DNA of 34,554 nt. It comes from Streptomyces calvus (GTDB lineage Bacteria > Actinomycetota > Actinomycetes > Streptomycetales > Streptomycetaceae). This document shows positions 25,184 to 33,650 of this stretch, in pieces. Where the stretch lies: assembly GCF_006782915.1 (NCBI RefSeq), contig NZ_VCNP01000059.1, forward strand, positions 1-34,554, written 5' to 3'. The stretch's first letter is position 1. Every line of letters begins with the position of its first letter. The notes under the pieces were generated by a model, which worked only from the letters and a program-made list of their open reading frames with translations, did not search any database and was not told the DNA's origin. A program made the translations under genes and the position numbers.

Positions 25184-25251
25184 CATCCGCCTCCTACGCA
25201 AGGCGATACTGGTGCTTTTCTCACGACGTATCAGGCAGGGGAGTGGAACCG

Positions 25252-26679
25252 ATGCGCGCTGCGCAGGAGAACGTGGAGTCGGGCAGCACCTGGGGCGGAC
25301 GCCATGCGGTGGTTGTCGGCGGCAGCCTGGCGGGCCTGCTCGCGGCACATGTCCTCGCCGCCCACGTGGACCGGGTGACCGTCGTCGAACGTGATCGTTT
25401 CTCGGAGGCACCGGAGCCACGTCCCGGTGTGCCGCAGAGCCGGCACATCCACGTCCTGCTGGAAGGCGGGCAAACGGCTCTGGAAACGCTGCTGCCAGGG
25501 TTCCTGCAGGAGTTGGAGGAGGCGGGTGCGCCCCGGGTGGGCATCCCCTCGGACATGGTGCAATGGCAGAACGGGCGTTGGTTCCGCCGGTTGCCCGCAT
25601 CGGCGTACTACCACACCGGTTCCCGCTCGCAGCTCGAACACCTCGTACGGCGACGGGTTCTCGCCAATCCGCTGATCAACGTGTTGGAGGGCACGGATGC
25701 CGTCGGTCTGCTGGGGGACGCCTCACGTGTGCGGGGCGTGCTGCTGCGCGAACGCGCCGACGCGGCGCGTGCGGAGTCCCGGCCGGTCGAGGCCGACCTG
25801 GTCGTGGACGCCTCCGGCCGCAGCACGAAGGCCCCGCAGTGGCTCACGGCGCTCGGAGCGCAGGCCGCGCACGAGGAGACCATCGACACGGGTCTCGCGT
25901 ACGCCACGCGTGTCTACCGAGACAAGGACGGCATCCTCGGCACCGACGCGCTCGGCTACTACATCGTCCCCAATCCGTCCCAGACCTACGGCGCCGTCGT
26001 CCTGCCTCTGGGAGACGGCACCCACCTGGTCACTTTGTCCGGCCTGCGGGGCGACGAACCGCCCACGGACGAGGAACAGTTCGCGGCCTATGCCAAGAAG
26101 CTGCCGCACCCGCTCGTGTTCCGGTGGCTGAGCACGGCCGAGCCCTTGTCACCGGTCTTCGGCTTCCGCCGCACCGCGAACGTACGGCGCCGCTACGACC
26201 TGCCCGGTCGGCGTCCGGCCGGATTCCTGGCAGTCGGCGACGCCCTGTGCACGTTCAACCCGATCTACGGGCAGGGCATGACCGTCGCCGCCATGAACGC
26301 GGTCGCGCTCCGCGACGCCCTGGCCGACCCGCGTCGTACGCCCACGACGCGCCGCGTCCAGCGGGCCCTGCTGTCTTCGTCCCGCCAGGCGTGGGACATT
26401 TCCGCCGGAGCCGACAAGCGCATGCCCGGCGCGACCGGCAACGCGGTCGCCGTCCGCGCCGCGGACCGCGCGGCCCACTGGTACCTGAGCCGGGTCCAGG
26501 ACCGCTACGCCGGCGACCCCGTGGTCGGCGCCGCCTTCCGATCCGTACTCAGCCTGTCCGCACCGCTGACCGCCGTGTTCGCCCCGTCGGTGGCCCGGGC
26601 CGTTCTGTTCGGCCCGCCCGTCCCGACCCCCGCCGATCCCCCGATGACGCGCGAGGAACCGCGAGGATCCGCGACCTGA
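25252..26679 (+). CDS. FAD-dependent oxidoreductase/monooxygenase
   Basis: This 475-aa protein has the glutathione-reductase-type FAD fold of the PHBH/geranylgeranyl-reductase superfamily. Visible parts are the dinucleotide loop VVGGSLAGLLAAHVLAAHVD (about 21-40), the acidic end of strand 2 VVERDRF, QSRHIHVLLEGG, the DASGRSTKAPQWL strand near 187 and the second FAD motif GDALCTFNPIYGQGMTVAA near 330. The order fits a flavin monooxygenase or epoxidase-type enzyme that acts on a hydrophobic substrate. No product cluster surrounds it, so the substrate is unknown. ATG 25252 follows AGGGGAG by 8 nt; the in-frame GTG 25243 lies on that site and is less likely. A 14-bp palindrome (26699-26712) follows the stop. 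Confidence 0.88.
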   Translation: MRAAQENVESGSTWGGRHAVVVGGSLAGLLAAHVLAAHVDRVTVVERDRFSEAPEPRPGVPQSRHIHVLLEGGQTALETLLPGFLQELEEAGAPRVGIPSDMVQWQNGRWFRRLPASAYYHTGSRSQLEHLVRRRVLANPLINVLEGTDAVGLLGDASRVRGVLLRERADAARAESRPVEADLVVDASGRSTKAPQWLTALGAQAAHEETIDTGLAYATRVYRDKDGILGTDALGYYIVPNPSQTYGAVVLPLGDGTHLVTLSGLRGDEPPTDEEQFAAYAKKLPHPLVFRWLSTAEPLSPVFGFRRTANVRRRYDLPGRRPAGFLAVGDALCTFNPIYGQGMTVAAMNAVALRDALADPRRTPTTRRVQRALLSSSRQAWDISAGADKRMPGATGNAVAVRAADRAAHWYLSRVQDRYAGDPVVGAAFRSVLSLSAPLTAVFAPSVARAVLFGPPVPTPADPPMTREEPRGSAT

Positions 26680-27587
26680 CCCGTACGTCGGACAGAAGAC
26701 GACGGCCGTCGTGTGCGCGTCATCGACCGCAACCCGTCAGGACCCCGTCGGGCCGTTCCCGGCTTCGGCTCGTCGGGTGCACTGCCCGAAGTCCCTGACA
26801 GCACCGGGGCCGGGGTGGTGGCGGAACCTCCCGGTGCGTGAGGTGAGTGCATGGCGGCGGGCTGACATCCGCGGAACGTCGGCGCCGGGAGACGGAGCGG
26901 AGGACGGCGGCCGTGATGTCCCCGGGCTGCTCCGTCTCTTTGTGGGCGATGCCGCCGCCTGCCGGGAGAGAGGTGTTCCGTCAGCGGGGCTCGGCCTGCT
27001 GACGTTATCGGCTGGCTCCCTTGGGATACACCCCGCACCGGGACGCCAGTCCCTTCTGCGTAACCGGGCATGCGAAACAGCGCGCCCTGCTGGTGTCCGG
27101 CAGAGCAGCCGGCCACCTCGCGGGTGGGCGGGTGGAGGCCGCATTCGCTCTCGCCGCCCGAACGCTTGCCGCATGCCCGAGGGTTTCCACCGGTCAGCAG
27201 CCGTACGTCGGCGACGGCCGGGCGCTGCCGCTGAGCAGCCGCCGGGCGCGGCGGGCGAAGTCCAACGCTTCCACGCCGTCGCCAGTGTGTGCCTCGAACT
27301 GGGCGACCGACACCGCCCGCACCGGCCTTGCCGGGCCCCCGGCGCCTGCCATCCGGCGCCTGGTGGTGGAACGACCTCCCTCATCCGAAAAGGGCCCGGG
27401 CTGCGGCTTGCAGACGGTGTGCTGCATCGTCGCGCCCCGCAGGCCAGGCCCGTCCTTCCAGTCCGCTGGCGGTCCGCTGAGAGCCCGCCGGACTTCTGGG
27501 GCGGCCCGCCTCGTCGGCGAAAGGGCACTGCTCTGCCGTCTGGGCTGTCCCGGCCCTGGCATCGGACGTGGGGAAGGGTGTCTGGTG
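26680..27587. other. 900-bp gap, probably decayed coding sequence
   Basis: No intact gene is supported on either strand. The minus strand at about 27194-27310 ends in VAQFEAHTGDGVEALDFARR and a TGA with good codon bias. It looks like the C-terminus of a lost gene, not identified. The rest shows broken frames. A perfect palindrome ACGACGGCCGTCGT at 26699-26712 may end the oxidoreductase transcript. Confidence 0.4.
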
Positions 27588-28550
27588 TCAGGCGCCGGGT
27601 CCGGGGTCGGGGTGGACGGGGTCGGTCAGGCCGGCCCGTGCGGCTTCCAGCTGGGCGGCGAAGGCGATGCCCAGGAACAGCGCGATGCCGGTGAGGTTGG
27701 CCCAGAGCAGCAGGGCCACGAACGCGGTGAGCGGGCCGTAGACCGCGCCGAAGGAGCCGCTTTCGGCGACGTACAGGGTCAGCAGCCAGGTGGCGCCGAC
27801 CCACAGCACCAGGTGCACGGCCGAACCGAAGGCCAGCCAGGTGTAGCCGGGCTGGTCGCGGCGTGGTGACCAGCGGAAGATGACCGCGGAGGCGATCCAG
27901 GCGAGTACCGCGCCGAGCGGGAACCGCACGGCCGCCCACCAGACCGGCATCCGCGGCCAGCCGAAGGCTTCGGCCGTCGACTCGCCCACCGCCTCGCCGG
28001 CGACCAGGACGAGGAAGCCGAGCACCATGGGGACGCCCGCGGCGAAGGCGAGCAGGACGGCCCTGCCGTACTTGAACGGGAAAGGCCGGTCGCGTTCGAT
28101 GCCGTAGATACGGTTGGCGCCGCGTTCCACCTGGCCCATGGCGGAGGCCAGGTTGAGCACCGAGAAGGCGAGGCCGAGCCAGAGCGCGACCGTGCTCCAC
28201 ACATCGGAGTGGGCGCTGCGCCGGGTCCCGGTCAGCGCTTCCTCGACCACCTCGGCGCTGGCACCGGGCACGATCCGGCCCAGGGCCAGCTCGATGATCT
28301 GCCCGACGCTCTCCGTGTGCGCGGCGGTGGCGACCCCGACCAGGGCGATCGTGAAAGGAACCATGCCGAGCACGATCTGGAAGGCGAGGCCGCGTGCGTT
28401 GGTGAAACCGTCGGCGTAGCGGAACCGCGCGAACGCGTCGGCCAGCAACTGCACACCGCCGTAGCGGCGCAGCGCGGTGAAAGCCTCGTCGCCGGAGAGT
28501 TCCTCCCCGATCATGTCCCGCGTCTGCGGAACGTGTACGACCGTCCCCAT
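27588..28550 (-). CDS. YihY/BrkB-family membrane protein
   Basis: This 320-aa protein belongs to the YihY/virulence factor BrkB family. It has about six transmembrane helices, beginning near residue 55 (GLAFQIVLGMVPFTIALVGV), with later helices such as LLAFAAGVPMVLGFLVLVAG and VHLVLWVGATWLLTLYV. The family motif around FGAVYGPLTAFVALLLWANL leads into the last helix, and a short charged tail follows. Despite old names linking the family to RNase BN, its members are polytopic membrane proteins of uncertain function, possibly transporters. ATG 28550 follows GAGGGAG by 10 nt. It is a single gene, flanked on both sides by degraded sequence. Confidence 0.88.
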   Translation of the reverse strand: MGTVVHVPQTRDMIGEELSGDEAFTALRRYGGVQLLADAFARFRYADGFTNARGLAFQIVLGMVPFTIALVGVATAAHTESVGQIIELALGRIVPGASAEVVEEALTGTRRSAHSDVWSTVALWLGLAFSVLNLASAMGQVERGANRIYGIERDRPFPFKYGRAVLLAFAAGVPMVLGFLVLVAGEAVGESTAEAFGWPRMPVWWAAVRFPLGAVLAWIASAVIFRWSPRRDQPGYTWLAFGSAVHLVLWVGATWLLTLYVAESGSFGAVYGPLTAFVALLLWANLTGIALFLGIAFAAQLEAARAGLTDPVHPDPGPGA

Positions 28551-28785
28551 CGTCTGCGTCTCCCTCGTCTCCCGTCCAGGGATACCGTGTGCCCGGCCGT
28601 GCGCGGTGCAGGCGCGTGCGCGGGTGCGGCGCGCCGCGCCCGGGTGCCCTCCCCCCGTCATGGCGCACACCCGGTACCGCCCAACGCCCTGCCGCGGTCC
28701 GACGCGAACGGCAGCCGTCACCTGCCCAGGTGCAGTGGTGGGGTCGCGCGAGCCCTGCCCGCTGGCCCGGCGCGCCCGTACGGCG

Positions 28786-28825
28786 CGCCCCCGCCGGGCG
28801 GCGGTCGCCCCCGCCGGGCGGTGGT
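28786..28825. repeat. Two tandem copies of a 20-bp unit
   Basis: CGCCCCCGCCGGGCGGCGGT (28786-28805) is followed directly by the same 20 bp with one change (28806-28825). It sits at the putative start of the next ORF. Confidence 0.7.
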
Positions 28826-29111
28826 CGCGCCGTGGACGCAGGACGCTGCGCAGCGCTTGGTGGACTGGCAGGTGGAGAGCCCGCGGACCCCTCAGGACAA
28901 GGTGGAGGCGAACGTAACCGGTTTCCTGCGCCGGCCGGAGCGGAAGGCCGCCCGCGTCCGCGAGTGGACGACCGGTGCCGCCGAGTGGGGACAGACCCGC
29001 TCGGCCTTGGACTGGTTCGACGGGTGCTCGGCTGCCGCAGGATCAACCGGGCTCGCCGTTCCCGCGGCCGATGGAGCAGATGCCGCACCGGTACAGCCGG
29101 AAAGCCGGTGA
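28821..29111 (+). CDS. Hypothetical protein, possibly a fragment
   Basis: This 96-aa reading has a credible core, DAAQRLVDWQVESPRTPQDK then VEANVTGFLRRPERKAARVR and EWTTGAAEWGQTRSALDWF, with balanced composition and good codon bias. GTG 28821 lies in a tandem repeat and has no ribosome site, so the real N-terminus may be missing. The last 28 residues are Ala/Gly-rich and shadow-like, so the true end may also be altered. I do not recognise the family. It could be a truncated gene in the decayed zone. Confidence 0.35.
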   Translation: MVAPWTQDAAQRLVDWQVESPRTPQDKVEANVTGFLRRPERKAARVREWTTGAAEWGQTRSALDWFDGCSAAAGSTGLAVPAADGADAAPVQPESR

Positions 29112-29252
29112 GGATCACGCTCTTTGACGACCGGATCGGTTCGTTGTTTTCCCAGGTCAAGTGCCGTGTGTGCAGCCTTGTGATCGGTGAGGCAGGCGCC
29201 CGTCGGCCGTCAACTACACAAGGACATAAGACATCGAAGGGGAGTGGAGCAC

Positions 29253-29460
29253 ATGGGGGCGTGCGGTGACTGGAAGAACCTGGGCCTGGGCGGGACGATC
29301 ATTTCGGCCCTCAGCGCGGCATCGCGGGTGCGGGAGCGGGTCACCCTGGTCGCGCGAGATACGAAGACCAGATCGTCTACCGCTCGTAAACCGACGGCAG
29401 CGGCTGGGCCGACTGGAGCGAACTGGGCGGCCACCTGCCCTACGGCCCGGCCGTCATCTC
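29253..29460 (+). pseudogene. Remnant of a PLL-like beta-propeller protein
   Basis: The plus strand reads CGDWKNLGLGGTIISALSAA then RERVTLVARDT in one frame, and after a frameshift DQIVYRS-stop-TDGSGWADWSELGGHLPYG and PAVIS. These are the repeating blades (W-x-N/E-L-G-G ... V-x-A-R-D/G-T ... Q-I/V-Y-x-R) of PLL/tectonin-like lectin propellers common in Streptomyces secreted proteins. The TAA at 29387-29389 and the frameshift show it is broken. The ATG at 29253 has AAGGGGAGTGG upstream, but this probably reflects decay. Confidence 0.6.
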
Positions 29461-29492
29461 TCCTCCGACCCCAAGCAGCGGCAGCACCGCCC

Positions 29493-29897
29493 GACGAGGG
29501 GCTCGGCCGTGCCCTGGGTGGCCTGACCTGCACGATCCACTTCGCCGGGGAGGGCGGTTGCCGGCCGCTGGCCCTTGGGCGGTGATAAGGCGTACAGCTC
29601 TCGCCGCAATCGCCGCTACCTGCGTCGACGCCATATCAAGCAAGCAGCACATCCCCGAGCCGAGCGACCAGCGGGCCAAAATGCCGACGCCGCGGCAATC
29701 AGGAAGGCCGACCCGCAAACTTCGCCAAGGAGATGCACAAGCGCCGCAACGAAGGTGAGCGGACGATCAATCGGCTCAAGCAGTCCCGGGCCGTTGCCAC
29801 GCGCTACGACAAGCGCGCATACGTGTTTCACGGCACGATCACGCTTGCTTCGATCAGGCTGCGGTGCCTCCCAGACCGCTACCGCACGGAACAGTAA
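29493..29897 (+). pseudogene. IS5-type transposase remnant
   Basis: Pieces of an IS5-family DDE transposase are visible in changing frames. Frame 3 gives DEGLGRALGGLTCTIHFAGE and GGCRPLALG. An internal deletion then removes the middle of the catalytic domain. Frame 1 gives GGDKAYSSRRNRRYLRRRHI, frame 2 gives HIPEPSDQRAK, and frame 3 again gives MHKRRNEGERTINRLKQSRA with VATRYDKRAYVFHGTI to the TAA at 29895-29897. The catalytic-core residues of the middle part are lost, so the element cannot move by itself. No terminal inverted repeats were found, so the ends of the element are not defined. Confidence 0.82.
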
Positions 29898-30313
29898 AGC
29901 CGGGCTCCCTGGCCAGAAGCAGTGCGGGCCAGAGACGCCAGCTCAGCAAGGTGGCTGATGGCCTCGCCTTCCTCGATGAACTCCCCATCGACCCGTCGCA
30001 GGTGCGACCACTTACGAGCAGCATCTTCAAGGCGCAGCGGATTTTCAGTCGCGAGCAACCCCTGGAGCCGCTCCGAAATAACGAAGACGTAGCAGCCGTC
30101 GTTCGTGATTTCAGTCAGTACCTGCGGTTCGCCGGCCCGCATGAGCTCCTGCGGACTGTCTCCCGTGAAGAGGCTCTCCCATTCGACTACGGCATCCGCA
30201 GGATCGTAGACACTCACAGGAACGACCTTGAACGCTCGGCGCGGGCTGAAGCCCTTGACTGCAGCCGCCGACTCGTCATCAGGCGCGATGAAGAAATCTG
30301 CCCACTCATCCAC
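29879..30313 (-). CDS. Hypothetical protein of about 144 aa
   Basis: This frame reads from GTG 30313 (VDEWADFFIAPDDESAAAVK) through DAVVEWESLFTGDSPQELM, CYVFVISERLQGLLA and WSHLRRVDGEFIEEGEAISH to LARTASGQGARLYCSVR. It is a balanced, acidic, alpha/beta-looking protein with no membrane segment. Third-position GC is lower than in the left part of the window, which suggests a transferred gene. Proteins with this feel are common single genes in Streptomyces and may resemble immunity-type proteins, but I do not recognise a family. The ribosome site is weak. The open frame continues upstream with proline-rich shadow sequence, which I exclude. Its 3' end overlaps the transposase remnant by 19 bp. 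Confidence 0.6.
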   Translation of the reverse strand: MDEWADFFIAPDDESAAAVKGFSPRRAFKVVPVSVYDPADAVVEWESLFTGDSPQELMRAGEPQVLTEITNDGCYVFVISERLQGLLATENPLRLEDAARKWSHLRRVDGEFIEEGEAISHLAELASLARTASGQGARLYCSVR

Positions 30314-30521
30314 TCCAACATCATGTCCGGCGCCCAGACCATGTGACCAGCACGATCCGCCGGACAGGCCCCATCTATCTATTCGGTGTGCGAGTGCCGG
30401 GCCGTCTGAACCGTCGTGCACCCGGGCGTGAGCGCAGGCCCCTGGGGGCACGACGCCAGCTGGTGCGCGGCAGGAATCCGTGGCAAGGGCTGACGGTGGC
30501 GAAGACGGGAGGCTGCGGACG

Positions 30522-30704
30522 ATGCCGGCCGCGGTGGCAACCGCCGCCGACCAGGCAGCCGCTGACGAGGTGTGCTTCGTGGTGGCTGCTGAGGCGCTGC
30601 CCGCCAGCCAGGCCTCCACCGGCGCCGACCGGCTCCTCGCCGTCATCAGGCCCGACAATACCGGTGAACTCCTCCTGACTCTGATGCTTCCCACCGACAT
30701 GTGA
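30522..30704 (+). CDS. Small hypothetical protein, 60 aa
   Basis: ATG 30522 has GGGAGG 9 nt upstream, a strong site. The peptide reads MPAAVATAADQAAADEVCFV, VAAEALPASQASTGADRLLA and VIRPDNTGELLLTLMLPTDM, with strong third-position GC. It could be a small beta-alpha protein. No family is recognised. A reading from GTG 30480 would add 14 residues with less support. Confidence 0.42.
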   Translation: MPAAVATAADQAAADEVCFVVAAEALPASQASTGADRLLAVIRPDNTGELLLTLMLPTDM

Positions 30705-30782
30705 AGGCGGGCACCTGTCCACGACGGCATCACATGTGGGTTGGACCTCGAGCCCGCCCGCCTGTGCCGCTCAAGCAACGCT

Positions 30783-31106
30783 TCAGAACCCGGGCCCCGG
30801 GTCGCCGCCGTGCTTGAGGCATTCGTCCGCGGTGTCGAGCCAGTCACCTGCCGGTTCGATGGCTTGCTCACGCTCGATGCCGGAGTCCACCTTTCCGTCA
30901 GCAGGGCGGGCGTCGTCGGCGATGTCGCGGGCCCGCTGGCATGGATCGGATGAAGGGCCGGACAGCTCGGCGACAGCGCCGACGACGCTCAACGAGAGGA
31001 CGACGGCTGCCGCCCAGGCCATCACCAGGCCCGCGGTCCGGTCCTGTATGAGACGCGGCAAGTGGCGCTGCCAGCGGAAGTACGGAATGCGGTTGCGGCT
31101 GCTCAC
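30783..31106 (-). CDS. Small single-pass membrane protein, hypothetical
   Basis: This 107-aa protein starts at GTG 31106, with AGGGA 6 nt upstream. A basic N-terminus (SSRNRIPYFRWQRHLPRL) precedes one hydrophobic segment (about 27-48, LVMAWAAAVVLSLSVVGAVA). An acidic tail follows with two cysteines (SDPCQRARDI and TADECLKHG). Topology would be N-terminus in the cytoplasm and tail outside, where the cysteines could pair. No family is recognised. An upstream extension of the frame is less likely, as it has no ribosome site. Confidence 0.5.
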   Translation of the reverse strand: MSSRNRIPYFRWQRHLPRLIQDRTAGLVMAWAAAVVLSLSVVGAVAELSGPSSDPCQRARDIADDARPADGKVDSGIEREQAIEPAGDWLDTADECLKHGGDPGPGF

Positions 31107-31366
31107 GGCGGTCCCTATCGGGTGGCAGGTTTCGGAAACATGGACACGGCGGGAGCTACCTGCCGGGTTCGCATTCCCAGCATTGCACTGACCATGGCGA
31201 CTCTTCACCTTGCCGGTGAGGAACGCCCGGCGAAGCAGCGCCGCCTGCGATCGGCCACGAGCCCCGAGACGGCTGGTTACAGCGGCTTCTGGTGCCGTGC
31301 GATGAGTTCAGCGAAGTCCGTCAGGACCTCCCGCCGCCCAGCCCGCTGAACTCCCAATCCCTGTAG

Positions 31367-32158
31367 GGCGCCCAGGCGGACATCGTCATCACCGCGCCCG
31401 AGGACGGGGTGCGGCTGCTGTTCGTGGAGATCGACAACTGCTTCGAGTCCGCGCAGGTCCTCGCCGCGAAGATCGACAAGTACATGCGGTTCGGCCAGCG
31501 GAAGGTGAAGGACGTAGACGGCAAGGAGCGACCGATGTGGCGCGCTCGCTGGTGGGCGCCTGACGCCCGCCGCGGCGACCAACCGCACCGCCTGCCCTGC
31601 TGCTCGTCTTCAACCGTGTCGGCCCGCGCAACCCCGGCACCGTGACCCGGCAGCTGGCCGAGCTCACCCGGCGGTACTGGCAGGGCACCGCTCACCCCGC
31701 TTCCACATGCACGACGGCAAGCTGCCCATCGTCGTCACCGGCAGAAGCAGCTGAAGGAGCACGGCCCGGCTGGGGCGGTCTTCCGGCGTTTCGGCCGGCC
31801 GCACCACCAGACCCTCTCTGAGGCGATCGGCAAGCCGCGCCGCGAAGCCCGCCGGCAGGCCGATCACGCCGCCCGCGAGCGGGAGCGCCGCATTGCCGCA
31901 TAGCGGGAAGCCAGCCGTCCCGTGTGCGTCGGCTGCGGCACCCGCTTCACCGACGAACGGTGGAAGGCCATCGAGCTCGCCGGGCGGGACACCCCGCGCG
32001 AGACCCACCCGCACCTGTGCGACGACTGCAGACGGCAAGCCGTCACTGCCGAATGCCCGGCCGAGGAGGCGGCGGCCGGGCACGAGCACCAGGAGCACGA
32101 CCGGGCCGTGCCCGAGCAGAAGGCCGGCGGCACCTGGCGCTCCCGCCTCCGCAGGTGA
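31367..32158 (+). pseudogene. Replication-relaxation family protein, broken
   Basis: This is the C-terminal two-thirds of a replication-relaxation family protein, usually carried on actinobacterial plasmids and integrative elements. Frame 2 gives ADIVITAPEDGVRLLFVEID and FGQRKVKDVDGKERPMWRAR. Frame 1 gives LLVFNRVGPRNPGTVTRQLA up to RYWQGT. Frame 3 gives RFHMHDGKLPIVVT. Frame 2 again gives LKEHGPAGAVFRRFGRPHHQ to ERERRIAA. An in-frame TAG (31901-31903) then interrupts, after which CVGCGTRFTDERWKAIELA and HLCDDCRRQ continue the C-terminal zinc site (CxxC...CxxC). Three frameshifts and one stop make it inactive. A TAG at 31364-31366 marks where homology begins, so the N-terminus is missing. Confidence 0.78.
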
Positions 32159-32185
32159 TGAGCCCGCGCCCCGGCTGTCATCAGT

Positions 32186-32235
32186 TGTCGGCGTACACGC
32201 TGATGTGATCAGGCGCGTACGGATGAACGTGCTCA
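32186..32235 (+). repeat. Left arm of a 50-bp inverted repeat pair
   Basis: It begins TGTCGGCGTACACGCTGATG and ends in CTCA. The reverse complement of 33351-33399 matches it at 43 of 50 aligned positions (six mismatches and one gap). Internally, GTACACGC and GCGCGTAC form a partial dyad around CTGATGTGATCAG, itself a 13-bp palindrome. It ends 99 bp before the ornithine cyclodeaminase-family start. Confidence 0.85.
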
Positions 32236-32276
32236 GGGAGGATGGCGTGTCGTAACCGGGGCATCGGGGGCTGCGG

Positions 32277-32282
32277 TTGACG
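32277..32282 (+). promoter_or_regulatory. Possible -35 hexamer of the cyclodeaminase-family gene
   Basis: TTGACG is well placed between the left inverted repeat and the start codon. No good -10 lies 17-18 bp downstream (near 32300), so support is weak. Confidence 0.25.
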
Positions 32283-32334
32283 CTTTGGCTGTGCGGTCGT
32301 CGGCTGGATGGCCGGCATCAGGAGGTCATGGCGC

Positions 32335-33324
32335 ATGCTTGTTCTGGGTCGCTCGCAGGTCGAAGCCTTGCTCGACGTGGACTCGCTGATCGATGCCCTG
32401 GCCTCGGCGATGGCAGACCTCAGTGCCGGCCGCGCCTCGGTGCCTGCCCGCGTCGCGGCCCTGGTGCCCGGGCGTGATGGATTCCTGGCGGCCATGCCGG
32501 GCTTCCTGCCGTCGGCCAGCGTGCTCATGACCAAGCTGGTGTCCCTCTTCCCGCACAACGACGAGGCACGGCTGCCTACACACCAGGCGTTGATCGTGGC
32601 GTTCGACCCGGACACCGGCGAGCCCGCCGTGCTGCTGGACGGCACGGCCATCACCACAGCGCGGACCGGCGCCTGCTCCGCATTGTCCGCGCGGCTGCTG
32701 GCCCGCGAGGACGCGACAGTACTGGCAGTGCTGGGCACCGGTGTGCAGGCCCGGTCCCACGCCCGCGCGATCTGCCGAGTCCGCCCGATCCGACAGATCC
32801 GTGTCGCGGGGCGGGATCCGGCGAAGGCCGCTGTCCTGGCCGCCGAACTTTCAGCCGTACTGGAGGGTGAGGTCCGGGCCGTGTCCAGCTACGCCGAGGC
32901 ACTCGACGGCGCGGACATCGCCGCCGCGACGACCCACGCCGTCGAACCCGTGATCCGCCGTGCCTGGCTGACACCCGGCGTGCACATCACATCCGTCGGG
33001 TACAACCCGGCCGGCCGCGAGATCGACGACGCCACGGTCACCGAGGCACTGGTGTGCGTCGAGTCGCGCCAAGCCGTGCTGGCCCCGTTCCCCGCGGGCA
33101 GCAATGACCTGCTCATGCCGATCCGCGACGGCCTCATCACAGCCGCACACGTGCACGCCGAACTGGGCGAACTCATCACCGGCAGCAGACCGGGGCGCAC
33201 CACACCGGACCAGATCACCCTCTACAAGTCGGTCGGCGTGGCAGCACAGGACGCGGCGGCCACAGCCCTGGTCATCGCCTCCGCCCGCGAGCAGTCGATC
33301 GGCGAGAACATCACGCTGCGATGA
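32335..33324 (+). CDS. Ornithine cyclodeaminase/mu-crystallin family protein
   Basis: This 329-aa NAD(P)-dependent protein has the OCD/mu-crystallin layout: an outer domain (about 1-120 and 300-329) and a Rossmann domain with VLGTGVQARSHARAI (Gly134-Gly136 loop). Key residues seen are Lys67 in LMTKLVSLFP, Arg110 in ITTARTGA and the C-terminal ITLYKSVGVAAQDAAA. The position where ornithine cyclodeaminase has its catalytic Asp (GGD) reads VGYNPAGREID with Asn224, so conversion of ornithine to proline is not assured. Relatives include alanine dehydrogenases, ketimine reductases and 2,3-diaminopropionate-forming enzymes. ATG 32335 has GGAGG 9 nt upstream. The gene is alone, intact among pseudogenes, and bracketed by a 50-bp inverted repeat pair. 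Confidence 0.9.
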   Translation: MLVLGRSQVEALLDVDSLIDALASAMADLSAGRASVPARVAALVPGRDGFLAAMPGFLPSASVLMTKLVSLFPHNDEARLPTHQALIVAFDPDTGEPAVLLDGTAITTARTGACSALSARLLAREDATVLAVLGTGVQARSHARAICRVRPIRQIRVAGRDPAKAAVLAAELSAVLEGEVRAVSSYAEALDGADIAAATTHAVEPVIRRAWLTPGVHITSVGYNPAGREIDDATVTEALVCVESRQAVLAPFPAGSNDLLMPIRDGLITAAHVHAELGELITGSRPGRTTPDQITLYKSVGVAAQDAAATALVIASAREQSIGENITLR

Positions 33325-33350
33325 TGCCCCTGAACGCGCAATCAACCGGT

Positions 33351-33399
33351 TGAGACATTCGTCCGTACGCGGTTGAGCACATCCGCGTGTACGCCGACA
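33351..33399 (-). repeat. Right arm of the 50-bp inverted repeat pair
   Basis: Read on the minus strand it starts TGTCGGCGTACACGCGGATG and ends in CTCA, matching the left arm at 32186-32235. It lies 26 bp after the stop of the cyclodeaminase-family gene. A perfect palindrome CAACCGGTTG (33343-33352) abuts it on the gene side and may help termination. Confidence 0.85.
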
Positions 33400-33422
33400 G
33401 TAGTGGCTGCCAGGCTGAACGG

Positions 33423-33650
33423 ATGGACCGTGATGACAAGCAGCTGCTGCGCCACCGGGTCTACGGCGCTGGCCCCGACCACCCCGGCCCGCGACCCGAC
33501 CGTCGTTACGCCGAACTGGTCGGTGGTCCGCTGGACGGCCTGCTGCTGGACATCACGGGCTGGACGCCCGACGAGGTCGACACCGGCGTCGCGCCGGCCA
33601 CCGAGGTGGGCAGGACGGCGGTGTCGGTGCGGAAGCGGTGCCGGTTCTGA
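33423..33650 (+). CDS. Small hypothetical protein, possibly truncated
   Basis: The 75-aa reading has a convincing middle, RRYAELVGGPLDGLLLDITG then WTPDEVDTGVA, which resembles short Streptomyces proteins of unknown function. The part after about residue 60 (TEVGRTAVSVRKRCRF) looks out of register, so the natural C-terminus may be lost. ATG 33423 has only a weak ribosome site; GTG 33387 in the right repeat arm is an alternative start. Confidence 0.4.
   Translation: MDRDDKQLLRHRVYGAGPDHPGPRPDRRYAELVGGPLDGLLLDITGWTPDEVDTGVAPATEVGRTAVSVRKRCRF

Noticed and set aside
29575..29958. Separate 127-aa plus-strand gene
   Set aside because: It is one frame of the broken IS5 transposase, followed by shadow sequence past the transposase stop.
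30313..30871. Upstream extension of the 144-aa hypothetical gene
   Set aside because: The extension has proline/serine/alanine-rich shadow composition and overlaps a better supported plus-strand small gene.
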